The translations under genes were made by a program, and so were the position numbers. A DNA stretch of 64,000 nt from Paramesorhizobium deserti (GTDB lineage: Bacteria; Pseudomonadota; Alphaproteobacteria; Rhizobiales; Rhizobiaceae): assembly GCF_001558695.1 (NCBI RefSeq), contig NZ_LNTU01000004.1, forward strand, positions 1 through 64,000. Reading direction: 5' to 3'. Positions 1-7,899 of the stretch are shown here, piece by piece. The number at the start of each line of letters is the position of its first letter. The stretch's first letter is position 1. The notes beneath the pieces were generated by a model. The model saw only the letters and a list, made by a program, of their open reading frames with translations, was not told where the DNA came from and made no database searches.

Positions 1-53
1 CCCTGCTTCAGAATGAATGCCTTTTGAGCATCCGAAAACTGCGATGCCTTCAT
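1..53 (-). CDS. IS3-family transposase OrfA, N-terminal fragment
   Basis: The frame starting at 53 on the minus strand reads MKASQFSDAQKAFILKQG, which matches the start of OrfA proteins of IS3-family elements. These are small HTH proteins, expressed alone or fused by frameshift to the DDE integrase OrfB. Only 17 codons are inside the window. A purine-rich stretch precedes the start. Identification rests on this short N-terminus plus the IS terminus 80 bases upstream, which agree with each other. Confidence 0.75.
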   Translation of the reverse strand, partial: MKASQFSDAQKAFILKQ

Positions 54-134
54 CGTCTTCCGTTCCTTTCCCAGCCAGGAAAATCCACCGGAAAACTCTA
101 ACCATAACTGGTCCAGTTTGAAGGGGGCAGATCA
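1..134 (-). mobile_element. IS3-family (IS407-type) insertion sequence, end only
   Basis: Read on the minus strand, the sequence starting at 134 begins TGATCTGCCCCCTTC, the usual terminal inverted repeat of IS407-group IS3 elements. About 80 bases further in, an orfA-like reading frame starts. The rest of the element lies beyond the left edge of the window, so its length, other terminus and target duplication cannot be seen. The element sits directly inside a second copy of the sel1 leader (135-220), so it has probably truncated that gene. Confidence 0.8.
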
Positions 135-220
135 CCCGCAACAAAGACTCCAGCAAGCGAGACACAAAGCAGAAGCGCGCGCCGGAATGACATTCCAGAA
201 AATACGTTTGATTTAGCCAT
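135..220 (-). pseudogene. Truncated second copy of the sel1 gene start
   Basis: On the minus strand an ATG at 220 opens MAKSNVFSGMSFRRALLLC, identical for 19 residues to the start of the intact Sel1 gene at 1351. After that the two diverge, and the frame runs into the IS3 terminus at 134 and stops about 11 codons inside it. The upstream 45 bases are also duplicated, so the leader and probably the promoter were copied. This is best read as a paralogue cut by the insertion sequence; whether a longer gene existed on the other side of the element cannot be seen. Confidence 0.65.
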
Positions 221-265
221 GTCGGCGCCTTTCAACGGACAATATCAATGGCGCTTCCGTCACCT
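164..265. repeat. Direct repeat, copy A (sel1 promoter and leader)
   Basis: These 102 bases match 1295-1396 with four substitutions and no gaps, at an offset of 1131 bases. The repeat covers the first codons of the sel1 signal peptide and about 45 bases upstream of the start codon. Confidence 0.9.
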
Positions 266-448
266 TTGTGAGGACGCTTACCGTCCGACCGGGCTCCTGG
301 TCGGCGACCCCTGTCCAAACGGCCGGGAAGGCTGGAAAGTGAGCGTTGATGAGCCCGGCTCTGAACGAGCAAGGAACGGACTATGCGGTCGTCACCAAGA
401 GGATCGTCGAACGACGCGTTCTGGACCGGAGGCGGACAACCTACGCAC

Positions 449-1351
449 CTACTTTTGTTGTCGGAATTTTTCTGGAAGCCGTTCGATAACACCGTTCTTT
501 AGAAGCTGATCAAGATAAACTTTACCTTCAGCGTCTCCTTCGCCGGCAGCCTTACGAAGCAATTCAATGGCTCGCTTTTTATCCACCGGAGTGCCTATGC
601 CAATACCGTACATCAGGCCAAGCGCGGTTTTCGATGATGGAAAATCTCCATCGGCGGCCTGTTGCAGTAACAGGAACGCCTTTTGGGGGTCCCTTGCTAC
701 GCCATCTCCCGTCAGATACCTTATTCCCATCTGATACTGAGATACGGGATCGCCATGCTCTGCTCCTCGCTGGAACCACATCTTGGCTTTCTCGGGGTCC
801 CGCTGAGTGCCTATGCCATCGGCGTAGGCCGCACCCAATAAGCCTTCCGCCAGAGAATAGCCCTGCTCGGCTGCCCGCTGCACCCATCTGAAAGCTTCCA
901 CTTCGTCTTTCTGGATGCCATAGCCTCCTTCCTGATACATCAACCCGAGCATTATCTGACTGGCTCCCTGTCCTTTCCGGGCCATCTTTTTAATGACCGC
1001 AACGTTCTGCTCATTGGCATAGGCGGTCGCTTTGCCGTTGGAATACAGTCTGTAGATTTCCACAACCGCGCGAGCACTGCCGTTTTCCGCGGCCTTGCGG
1101 AACCATGACCCGGCCATGGCATTGCTTTGCTCGACGCCATCTCCGTTCAGGTACATTAGTCCGATCTCGAGCTGCGCGTCCCGATCGCCACGTTCGGCAA
1201 GAATTATCGCGGCTTCATACCTTTGTTTCTGCCGATCGGGCTGTGCTTCAGTCGCGGCAGCGTTTTCTGAAACGATTGCCACAAGAAGTGGCAGACAAAG
1301 CAGAAGCGCTCGCCGGAATGACATTCCGGAAAATACGTTTGATTTAGCCAT
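449..1351 (-). CDS. Secreted Sel1-repeat (TPR-like) protein
   Basis: About 300 residues. A signal peptide (hydrophobic stretch LLLCLPLLVAIVS, then AAATEA) is followed by six or seven Sel1-like repeats of about 36 residues. They show the usual A-x-x-x-L-G-x-x-Y-x-x-G-x-G-V pattern, for example IGLMYLNGDGV, IRYLTGDGVARD and LGLMYGIGIGT. Sel1 solenoids mediate protein-protein contacts; no enzyme activity is expected. I chose the ATG at 1351 over an in-frame one five codons upstream because it is the start conserved in the duplicated copy at 220. It lies downstream of, and in the same direction as, the microcin-type cluster, 80 bases after the PKHD hydroxylase gene, so it may be co-transcribed. 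A role in self-protection or envelope assembly is speculation. Confidence 0.85.
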   Translation of the reverse strand: MAKSNVFSGMSFRRALLLCLPLLVAIVSENAAATEAQPDRQKQRYEAAIILAERGDRDAQLEIGLMYLNGDGVEQSNAMAGSWFRKAAENGSARAVVEIYRLYSNGKATAYANEQNVAVIKKMARKGQGASQIMLGLMYQEGGYGIQKDEVEAFRWVQRAAEQGYSLAEGLLGAAYADGIGTQRDPEKAKMWFQRGAEHGDPVSQYQMGIRYLTGDGVARDPQKAFLLLQQAADGDFPSSKTALGLMYGIGIGTPVDKKRAIELLRKAAGEGDAEGKVYLDQLLKNGVIERLPEKFRQQK

Positions 1352-1396
1352 GTCGGCTCCTTTCAACGGACAATATCAATGACGCTTCCGTCACCT
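1295..1396. repeat. Direct repeat, copy B (sel1 promoter and leader)
   Basis: This is the partner of 164-265, 98 of 102 bases identical. It spans the start of the intact sel1 gene and the gap before the hydroxylase gene. Confidence 0.9.
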
Positions 1397-1432
1397 CAAC
1401 GAATATATCTGCTACCGGACATTCATGGAGCA

Positions 1433-2095
1433 TCAGTCATCTCCCCAGCACCGGGTCAGGTTAGCAACAGTTTTGGCGAGAAGATCGCACTCACGCGTGG
1501 GGCCATACTGCCGGAACAGCGCCTGCCGGGTCATGTCGAGGTCCAGCAGAATCTCACGAGCGCCCGCGTCGCGGATGAAGCTGCGTATCCAGGTGACCGC
1601 GACCAGCCGGGTACCCGATTGGACCGGATCTACGCGATGGATCGAGGTGGATGGATAGAGAACCGCATCGCCTGCTGCGAGCTTCACGGCCTCGGTCCCA
1701 CTGGCCGTCTCGATGATCAATTCGCCGCCATCATAATCGTCGGGATCCGTGAGAAACAGGGTGAGTGACAGATCCGTTCGATGTCCCATCATGATGGGAT
1801 CGTCGATATGGTCGCCGTAGGTCATGCCGGTTTCGTAGCGGCTGAACAGCGCAGGCATGATAAACTTGGGGCGCGCTGCCATCATGAAGGCAGGATGCCG
1901 CATAAGTGCATCAGTGACGATGTCACGCGGGCGACCCAGCTCCGGCGCTTCGGTGGGCACCTGTTCGTTGTTCTTTGCATCCCGGACCTGCCACCCGGCC
2001 GTGATCTTGCCGTCCTGCCAGGGAGCCTTATCCAGGGACGACGTGATTTCCTCTATCGCCGAAGGGTTTAGTACCTCACTTAGTCGAAACATCAT
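1433..2095 (-). CDS. PKHD-type Fe(II)/2-oxoglutarate hydroxylase (PiuC/YbiX-like)
   Basis: 220 residues, the normal length of the PiuC/YbiX family. The double-stranded beta-helix iron ligands are visible: H96 and D98 in YGDHIDD, and H153 in STSIHRVDPV. R163 in SGTRLVAVTW would bind the 2-oxoglutarate carboxylate. PiuC homologues are usually found beside TonB-dependent siderophore receptors, but none is here; the gene instead follows the exporter of a microcin-like cluster by 62 bases on the same strand. It could hydroxylate the exported peptide or another local substrate, which is inference. The start may be the first or second of two adjacent ATG codons. Confidence 0.9.
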   Translation of the reverse strand: MMFRLSEVLNPSAIEEITSSLDKAPWQDGKITAGWQVRDAKNNEQVPTEAPELGRPRDIVTDALMRHPAFMMAARPKFIMPALFSRYETGMTYGDHIDDPIMMGHRTDLSLTLFLTDPDDYDGGELIIETASGTEAVKLAAGDAVLYPSTSIHRVDPVQSGTRLVAVTWIRSFIRDAGAREILLDLDMTRQALFRQYGPTRECDLLAKTVANLTRCWGDD

Positions 2096-2157
2096 TTTCT
2101 CCGGATATCAAAAGGACAACTGACGAGGACCGGTTTACGGAAACCCGGTGAGCGGTC

Positions 2158-4275
2158 CTACAGTTGAAGCAATTTCCTTTCGGTGGGTGCGGCAAGGGTG
2201 ATGTGACGCTCCGCCAATGCGATAGTCGAGGGGCGATGGGCCACGATCACACGGCTGATCGCCAAGGCCGCGACCGCATTGTTGATCTTCTGCTCATTGG
2301 ATTCATCGAGATCGCTGGTCGCCTCATCCAGAAACAGGATGCGCGGTTTCCGATAGAGAGCCCGCGCCAGGAACAGGCGCTGTTTTTGGCCGCCTGAGAG
2401 GGTGCTGCCCATATCACCGACCAGGGAATCATAGCGCATGGGCATGGCATCAATTTCGTCAGCGATCGCTGCCATGCGGGCGCATTCTTCGATCCATGAC
2501 TGGTCGGCTTCATGATCGAAAAGGGCAATATTTTCGGCGATCGTTCCCGCGAACAGTCGGTCTTCCTGGAGCACGGTGGCCGTCATGCGCCGATAGTTGG
2601 TGAGGCCGACGCTGTTTATGTCCTCGCCATCGACAAACACCTTTCCGCCGGTCGGTGTGATCAGCCCTGACATGATCTTGAGAAGCGTCGTTTTTCCACA
2701 CCCGGATGGCCCGACGATAGCCACACATTCGCCGGGGATGACCTCGAGATCGATTCCGTGCAGCACGTCGGCCAGTCCTTCGCCGTAGGAAAAGGATATG
2801 TCCCGCAGGGTTAGATGCGCCGGAGAGGATCGGGGCGTGGGAGCAGGGAAAATCCTGGTTGCATCCTCCTCAGGGGCCGCCAGCGCGATATCCGCGATGC
2901 GCTCCGCGTGCAGCCCGAGCATCTTCAGGCTGATAGCCAACCCGATCAAAGCGCTGACCCTGCCGACGAACTGATCCTTATAAGCCAGGAAGGCGACCAG
3001 CATTCCGAGCGTCATGTCACCAGCCAACACTGCGCGGGTTCCGAGAACTAGCATGATGATGCCATCCGCGCCTGAAAGAAGCCCACCGATTGTCCCAAAC
3101 ACGAAATCCAGTTTTTGAATCCGCAGATTGGCGTTGGTGGCCTCGATCAGCAAATTCAGCCAGGCACCCCGCCGCTTCTCGTGGAGATCGAGCGCTTTTA
3201 TGCTGGCGACACCGCGAATGGTCTCCATGAAGTGCGAGTCTTCCTTCGCGCCCTGGATGATCGCCGCTTCGTTGGCGTCGCGGTATGGCCGGTATGCGAC
3301 TATGCGAACGAGGAGATGCAGGGCAATCGTAACGATGGCTACGATCGTCAGCCAGCCGCCGTAAAGCAGCATCATCGCCAGCGCTCCCACGGCCATGATT
3401 CCGTCCAGGACGGCGCCAACCAGATCCGTGGTGATGGCGGACTGGATCCGTCCCAGAGAACCAAACCGCGAGACAATGTCGCCGATATGCCGCTTCTCGA
3501 AATAGGATAACGGTAAACGCAGGAGGTGATCGAAGAGCGCTGCGGTCCATTGCACGCTGAGACTGGTGCCCATGATCAGCGTCGCCCAGGACCGCGCGAG
3601 ACCTGTCATTGTCTGGAGCAGCAGCAAAGCACCGAGGGTCACGGCCACCACTGTGAGCAGATCATGGTCGGCCGCAACAATGACCTCGTCGAAAATCACT
3701 TGCGATCCAATCGGAGCGAGCAGTGCAAATGACTCAAGGCAAAGCGAAAGAAGAAAAATCTGCGCCAGGGCGCGCTTGAGACCGACCACACGCCGAAACA
3801 GATCCGAGAGCCGAATACGATCGCGCTCGGTCTTCTTTTCAAAACCGCCTGTCGGCCAAAGTTCGAGGGCGATACCGGAAAAGTACTCCGATATCTCGGA
3901 ATGGGGAATGTGGCGGCGGCCGACAGCCGGATCGTTGATGATTGCGCCTTTTGACGTGACACGCTCCAGCACGACGTAGTGGCGCAATTTCCAGTGGAGG
4001 ATGCATGGGAGCCGGAGATTGACAAGCTCTTCCAGTTCGATCCGCACCGCGCGCGCCGCCAACGACAAACCTGACGCAAAGCGCGAGATATCGATCAGCG
4101 ACAAGCCTTTCATCGAGGCTGAAAACCGGCGCCGGAGGGCACCGAGATCAATCCTGTGGCCGTGATAGGAGGCGACCATGGCAAGGCAGGCGAGGCCACA
4201 TTCGGCGACTTCCGTTTGTAAAATCACGGGCAGCGGCCGCCGGAAGCCAAATGACAATCTGGAAACGGGATTCAT
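2158..4275 (-). CDS. Peptidase-containing ABC exporter (C39 peptidase-TM-ATPase)
   Basis: 705 residues in the three-part order of CvaB/LagD-type exporters. Residues 17-135 form a C39 cysteine peptidase with C26 (AECGLAC), Q20, H99 (RHYVVL) and D115 (INDPAVG). Residues about 160-430 are the membrane domain. The C-terminus is the ATPase, with Walker A GPSGCGKTT, signature LSGGQKQR and Walker B RILFLDEATSDLD. Such exporters cut the leader after a double glycine and push the core peptide across the inner membrane. The catalytic triad is intact, so processing is expected. It overlaps the adaptor gene by 4 bases. The likely substrate is the GG-leader peptide at 5967-6329. No outer-membrane TolC-type gene is in the window. 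Confidence 0.93.
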   Translation of the reverse strand: MNPVSRLSFGFRRPLPVILQTEVAECGLACLAMVASYHGHRIDLGALRRRFSASMKGLSLIDISRFASGLSLAARAVRIELEELVNLRLPCILHWKLRHYVVLERVTSKGAIINDPAVGRRHIPHSEISEYFSGIALELWPTGGFEKKTERDRIRLSDLFRRVVGLKRALAQIFLLSLCLESFALLAPIGSQVIFDEVIVAADHDLLTVVAVTLGALLLLQTMTGLARSWATLIMGTSLSVQWTAALFDHLLRLPLSYFEKRHIGDIVSRFGSLGRIQSAITTDLVGAVLDGIMAVGALAMMLLYGGWLTIVAIVTIALHLLVRIVAYRPYRDANEAAIIQGAKEDSHFMETIRGVASIKALDLHEKRRGAWLNLLIEATNANLRIQKLDFVFGTIGGLLSGADGIIMLVLGTRAVLAGDMTLGMLVAFLAYKDQFVGRVSALIGLAISLKMLGLHAERIADIALAAPEEDATRIFPAPTPRSSPAHLTLRDISFSYGEGLADVLHGIDLEVIPGECVAIVGPSGCGKTTLLKIMSGLITPTGGKVFVDGEDINSVGLTNYRRMTATVLQEDRLFAGTIAENIALFDHEADQSWIEECARMAAIADEIDAMPMRYDSLVGDMGSTLSGGQKQRLFLARALYRKPRILFLDEATSDLDESNEQKINNAVAALAISRVIVAHRPSTIALAERHITLAAPTERKLLQL

Positions 4276-5570
4276 GACTGGAATCCGGGCGCGGAACCGA
4301 CGATCTTGCCGCGTAGGCTATAGAGCGGTTCGAACAACCATTGATAAAGCGGTCTTGTGTCGAGCAGCAGATCGGCTTCAACCGTCATTCCGGCGCGCAA
4401 CGGCTCCGGTTTTCCATAGGCCCTGACGAACGGCTTGTCCGGCTGAACGGTGATCCTGTATCTGGGAACGTTCTGGGCGCGCTGACCTGTGAAGGTTGCG
4501 CCCTGCTCGTTTGGAGCCAGGGTAACGCGGGAAACTTCGGTGACTGTTCCAGGATACTGGCCGAATTTCTGATACGGAAACGCTGCATACCGCAAAAGCA
4601 CGCCAACCCCTTTTTGCACGAAGCCGATGGCGCTGCTTTCCGCCAGAAGATGGACCTCCATCTGCCCATTTGCCGGCAGTATCGTAGCAAGCTCCGTGCC
4701 CGCGGCCACCATCTGCCCCGATCTGGCAAGCACGGCCGCAACCGTTCCGTCACGAGGAGATGTCACCACAATGGCATGCCGGGCTTCACCCTGCGCCAGC
4801 TGCTCCTCAATCGATGCGATACGCTGCCGAAGCTCGCCCATCAAAAGCGCTGCATTCGCATCGAACCCCGCGATCCTGGTGCGGTTTTCCGAGAGATGTC
4901 CAACGAGCTGGACACGCTGACGTTTGAGGCTCTCCAGCTCCTGCCGGGTCTGAATATAGGTTTGCTGGCGATATTCGAACTCGCGCTGCGTGGTAATACC
5001 CTGACCAACGAGGTTTCGATACTTCTCCACCTGTGGTCCCAGAAAAGCGATATATTCTTCGGCCTGGTTTATCTGAGCATCGACACGTTCGATTTCGTTT
5101 TGTGTCGAAATGCCTTGGGCAAACAATCCCTTTTTATCAACTTCATCGAGAATGGCTCTCTGTGAGATTGCCGCCTCAAGCTCGGCTTTTCGGGCTAATA
5201 GCTGCGCTTTGACGATCTCTTCGGTGATCCCGAGACCTGTCTTATAATCAATCCCAACGGTGTAGAGTTCGTCGCCGCGCCGTACGAAAGCGCCTTCGAC
5301 CACTGCTTCGCTGATGACCCGCCCCGGTTGCGGCGCGAATATATGGGTCACGCCGGTGCTTGGCGTGACCACCCCGGATACGCGAACGCGCCGGGTATAA
5401 TCGCACAGCGTAAGGACGCCCACGATCACGGCCATTGCAAAGACGCCCATTCCGGTCGCCAATGAAACCGAAATGGGCTGCAATAGACTTGGCCGCCCTA
5501 ACCAGGCGTCACGTCGGGCCGCAAGCGCTTCCTGACGGTAAAGCGACTCCGTCCCGGCTTGATCAGGCAT
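4272..5570 (-). CDS. HlyD-family membrane fusion protein
   Basis: 432 residues. One N-terminal membrane helix (about 40-62, MGVFAMAVIVGVLTLC) is followed by a lipoyl-like half (FAPQPGRVISEAVVEGAFVRRGDELYTVG), a long coiled-coil hairpin (about 125-235) and a C-terminal beta-barrel. This is the layout of CvaA/HlyD periplasmic adaptors that connect a type I exporter to an outer-membrane channel. It precedes the C39 exporter with a 4-base overlap, so the two are translationally coupled. A 180-base AT-rich gap separates it from the small membrane protein gene upstream and could hold a second promoter. Confidence 0.92.
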   Translation of the reverse strand: MPDQAGTESLYRQEALAARRDAWLGRPSLLQPISVSLATGMGVFAMAVIVGVLTLCDYTRRVRVSGVVTPSTGVTHIFAPQPGRVISEAVVEGAFVRRGDELYTVGIDYKTGLGITEEIVKAQLLARKAELEAAISQRAILDEVDKKGLFAQGISTQNEIERVDAQINQAEEYIAFLGPQVEKYRNLVGQGITTQREFEYRQQTYIQTRQELESLKRQRVQLVGHLSENRTRIAGFDANAALLMGELRQRIASIEEQLAQGEARHAIVVTSPRDGTVAAVLARSGQMVAAGTELATILPANGQMEVHLLAESSAIGFVQKGVGVLLRYAAFPYQKFGQYPGTVTEVSRVTLAPNEQGATFTGQRAQNVPRYRITVQPDKPFVRAYGKPEPLRAGMTVEADLLLDTRPLYQWLFEPLYSLRGKIVGSAPGFQS

Positions 5571-5750
5571 GAAGTATTCTACCGGGGTGGGCAGTTGGTT
5601 CGATCACAATGCTCTCCGGTGCTGTAAGGTAAATTTGTTGCAAATTATGTTTCTGGCGCTTTTACTAATTGTGAAAAAGACATTCAGCACGAATAGACTT
5701 TTATTTTGATTGAGATCCGCCCGAATGTTCAATAAAATATCAATAATTAT

Positions 5751-5921
5751 TTAAATAGCTTGGAGTATTTTCATTATTACGAACGCTAATATAACTGAAA
5801 GTACCCCTACGAGCGACCTGGGAGCTGCACGTAAAAAGGAAAGTTTCTTTTCAATAAGTTGGTACATTGAGAATATCAAAAAAATAAGAATAGCAAATAC
5901 TATGCCGTCGCGTAAGGACAT
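5751..5921 (-). CDS. Small two-helix membrane protein, possible microcin immunity protein
   Basis: 56 residues from the ATG at 5921, which has a good ribosome site (GGAGGGG) just upstream; an in-frame ATG nine codons earlier lacks one. Two hydrophobic helices are predicted, about residues 8-24 and 38-54, with a basic segment between (EKKLSFLRAAPRS). The gene is 45 bases downstream of the GG-leader precursor on the same strand and is markedly AT-rich. Small hydrophobic proteins in this position are usually the immunity proteins of class II microcins. No sequence family is recognised, so the role rests on position and topology. Confidence 0.65.
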   Translation of the reverse strand: MSLRDGIVFAILIFLIFSMYQLIEKKLSFLRAAPRSLVGVLSVILAFVIMKILQAI

Positions 5922-5966
5922 TATCCCCTCCGAAAGCGCCCCTCTCAAGGGGCGCCAATTTCAAAA

Positions 5967-6329
5967 TTACCGAAGGCCACTCAGGTCTCCGTTGAATCCC
6001 CCGCGCCCGACAACTTCTCCGGCTCCAATTGTGGCACTTCGCGTGTAGCCACCTATATAATTGCCTACATAGCCTCCTATGGCAGCGCCCCAAGCGCCTG
6101 CTTTGGCTGTTGCCGCTCCTCCAGCCAAAGAACCAACAAGTGCATCATGCTCATTCCAAGTGAGGCCATTCGTCGTTCCCTTGCCTCGGCCTAAATCACT
6201 TCCTGGTCCGCCACCAGCGCTATCGCTGCGTCCGCCTGCCTCACCGCTACCCGTGCTGCCGCTTGAAGCCTGCCCGCCACCTTCTCCGCCAAAGACCAAG
6301 GTCATTTCATTCACTGTCAATTCACGCAT
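5967..6329 (-). CDS. Double-glycine leader peptide, class II microcin-like precursor
   Basis: 120 residues. The N-terminus MRELTVNEMTLVFGG has the pattern of the colicin V leader (M-R-x-L-T-x-N-E-hydrophobic...GG), so cleavage is predicted after Gly15. The 105-residue core has no cysteine. Its first third is rich in Gly and Ser, and residues about 75-100 are a GxxxG-rich hydrophobic stretch (AGAWGAAIGGYVGNYIGG) typical of pore-forming ColV-like microcins. AGGGG lies 9 bases before the ATG. It is the first gene of a leftward cluster with a putative immunity protein, adaptor and C39 exporter. The core itself is not one I recognise, so target and activity are unknown. Confidence 0.8.
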   Translation of the reverse strand: MRELTVNEMTLVFGGEGGGQASSGSTGSGEAGGRSDSAGGGPGSDLGRGKGTTNGLTWNEHDALVGSLAGGAATAKAGAWGAAIGGYVGNYIGGYTRSATIGAGEVVGRGGFNGDLSGLR

Positions 6330-6651
6330 GAGTAATCCCCTACAAAATATGGTTTCAACCAGAAATACAATTGACGGGTATTTCAGCGACTATCAAAGGT
6401 CAAATCGCAAGAAGTTGGGCGTCTCTATTTACCGGCGTTTGAAGTGTCGAGGGCGGTCAAAACCTGCCCGAGAATGACGTTGGAGGCGACGTTTCCACTT
6501 CAATGTGAAAGCCTCTAGTGCGGGCGATCAGGCGCTTTTCAAGCGCAACAAATCTTAATGCGATACAACACCGCGATTTTCCTTGAACGCTAATGTGCGA
6601 CCGAACTCGCCCGAGGGCTCATTATGCCGGGCAAGAGAAGAAAGGTCTTTC
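6330..6651. other. Divergent intergenic region between microcin and RND genes
   Basis: These 322 bases separate the leftward microcin precursor from the rightward efflux operon and should hold both promoters. Two inverted repeats are visible: GAGGC...GCCTC (6483-6514, with inner GTG/CAC pairs) and a perfect hairpin GCGCTT-TTC-AAGCGC at 6532-6546. I could not fix a convincing promoter for either side, and no gene is seen. Confidence 0.5.
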
Positions 6652-7899
6652 ATGAGCATCAAGCCGTGGCTCAAACCGTTCTATCGGCCGCGGCCGCTTG
6701 TCAGGTGCGGGATCGTTGCCTCACTCGCATTCGCCGCCTTTATGCCGATTGCTGAGGCTCAGCAGAAGATGCCGGTCACGGTCATTGTTGCGAAGCGAGG
6801 CGACGTCACGGATCGCATATCGGTCGTTGGAACGCTTGCGGCACGCGAGGAAATCCTGGTTCACCCCTCCGTCTCAGGTCGGGAAATACAGCAGATCCTT
6901 GTGGAGGCCGGTGAAAGGGTCGAGCAAGGCCAGCCCCTTGCCCGGTTTGAGCAGACCGATGCGCTTCTCGCGCTCGATAAAAATGCGGTCAGCGCCCTTC
7001 GCGCAAACGCCGCCGTGGCCGTCGAGGCCGGCAAGGTCGAGGTGGCGCTTGTCGCCGAGCGCGAAGCCAGGGCGAAACTGGAGCGCAACCAGGCTCTGCG
7101 GTCGAAAGGAATTATTTCCGAGCAGGTTCTGGACGACAATCGCAACGCTTATGACCGCGCCGTCGCGGAAACCGCCCTTGCGCGGCAATCGCTCGCCCTG
7201 GCGCAAGCCGACGGGCAGTTGATCGCACAGGAAAGAAAAGAGGTCGAGCTGACGGTCGAGAGGAGCACTTTGCGCGCGCCCGCGTCCGGGCTCGTTCTGG
7301 AGCGTAATGCCCGCGTCGGTGTCATGACATCCGGTTCCGGCGATCCCCTCTTTCGCATCGCAAAGGACGGCAAGATCGAGTTCGTTGCGGAGGTCACGGA
7401 AACGAATTTCGTGCGGCTGCGTGAAGGCATGCGCGTGGCAGTGACCATTCCCGGCCATGACAAGCCGGTCACCGGCACGTTACGGCTCAATGCGGCGCAA
7501 CTCGACCCAAAGACGCGGAGTGGCACCGTTCGCGTCGAGCTCGATGAGGGTGAAGACCTCGTTCCGGGCGTGTTTGCACGCGGCGTCATCGACACGTCCA
7601 GGCGGAGGAACGTCCTCCTGCCGGGAACCGCTGTCAGAAGCATCCGCGGCTCCCATAGCGTTTTTATCGTCAAGGACAACATCGCTGAAATCCGGAATGT
7701 CAGGATCGGCGCGCGTCAGGACGATCGCGTCGAGATCATCGAAGGTGTGGAGGATGGCGAAACGGTTGTTCTGAAGGCGAGCGGCTTCCTGAAAGACCAG
7801 GATCGTGTCGAGCCCGTCGCCGTATCGGCTGAAGCCGACCCAAAGCGAGAGGTCCCCCAAAAGGTCTCATTTGACGATTCAGAAGGGACAGTGCGTTGA
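6652..7899 (+). CDS. RND efflux periplasmic adaptor (MFP)
   Basis: 415 residues from the ATG at 6652, chosen because a GAAGAAAGG ribosome site lies just before it and a signal peptide follows (LASFAAFMPIAEA region). Order of domains: barrel-sandwich (about 40-75 and 180-215, e.g. VSGREIQQILVEAGERVEQGQ and LRAPASGLVLERNARVG), alpha-hairpin between them, then beta-barrel and membrane-proximal domains. It bridges an RND pump to an outer-membrane channel. The stop overlaps the permease start (ATGA). The substrate cannot be told from sequence. Confidence 0.92.
   Translation: MSIKPWLKPFYRPRPLVRCGIVASLAFAAFMPIAEAQQKMPVTVIVAKRGDVTDRISVVGTLAAREEILVHPSVSGREIQQILVEAGERVEQGQPLARFEQTDALLALDKNAVSALRANAAVAVEAGKVEVALVAEREARAKLERNQALRSKGIISEQVLDDNRNAYDRAVAETALARQSLALAQADGQLIAQERKEVELTVERSTLRAPASGLVLERNARVGVMTSGSGDPLFRIAKDGKIEFVAEVTETNFVRLREGMRVAVTIPGHDKPVTGTLRLNAAQLDPKTRSGTVRVELDEGEDLVPGVFARGVIDTSRRRNVLLPGTAVRSIRGSHSVFIVKDNIAEIRNVRIGARQDDRVEIIEGVEDGETVVLKASGFLKDQDRVEPVAVSAEADPKREVPQKVSFDDSEGTVR

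Noticed and set aside
219-509. Short overlapping frames on both strands between the sel1 copies
   Set aside because: Neither strand gives a recognisable protein; the first 45 bases are the duplicated sel1 promoter and the last part overlaps the sel1 C-terminus.
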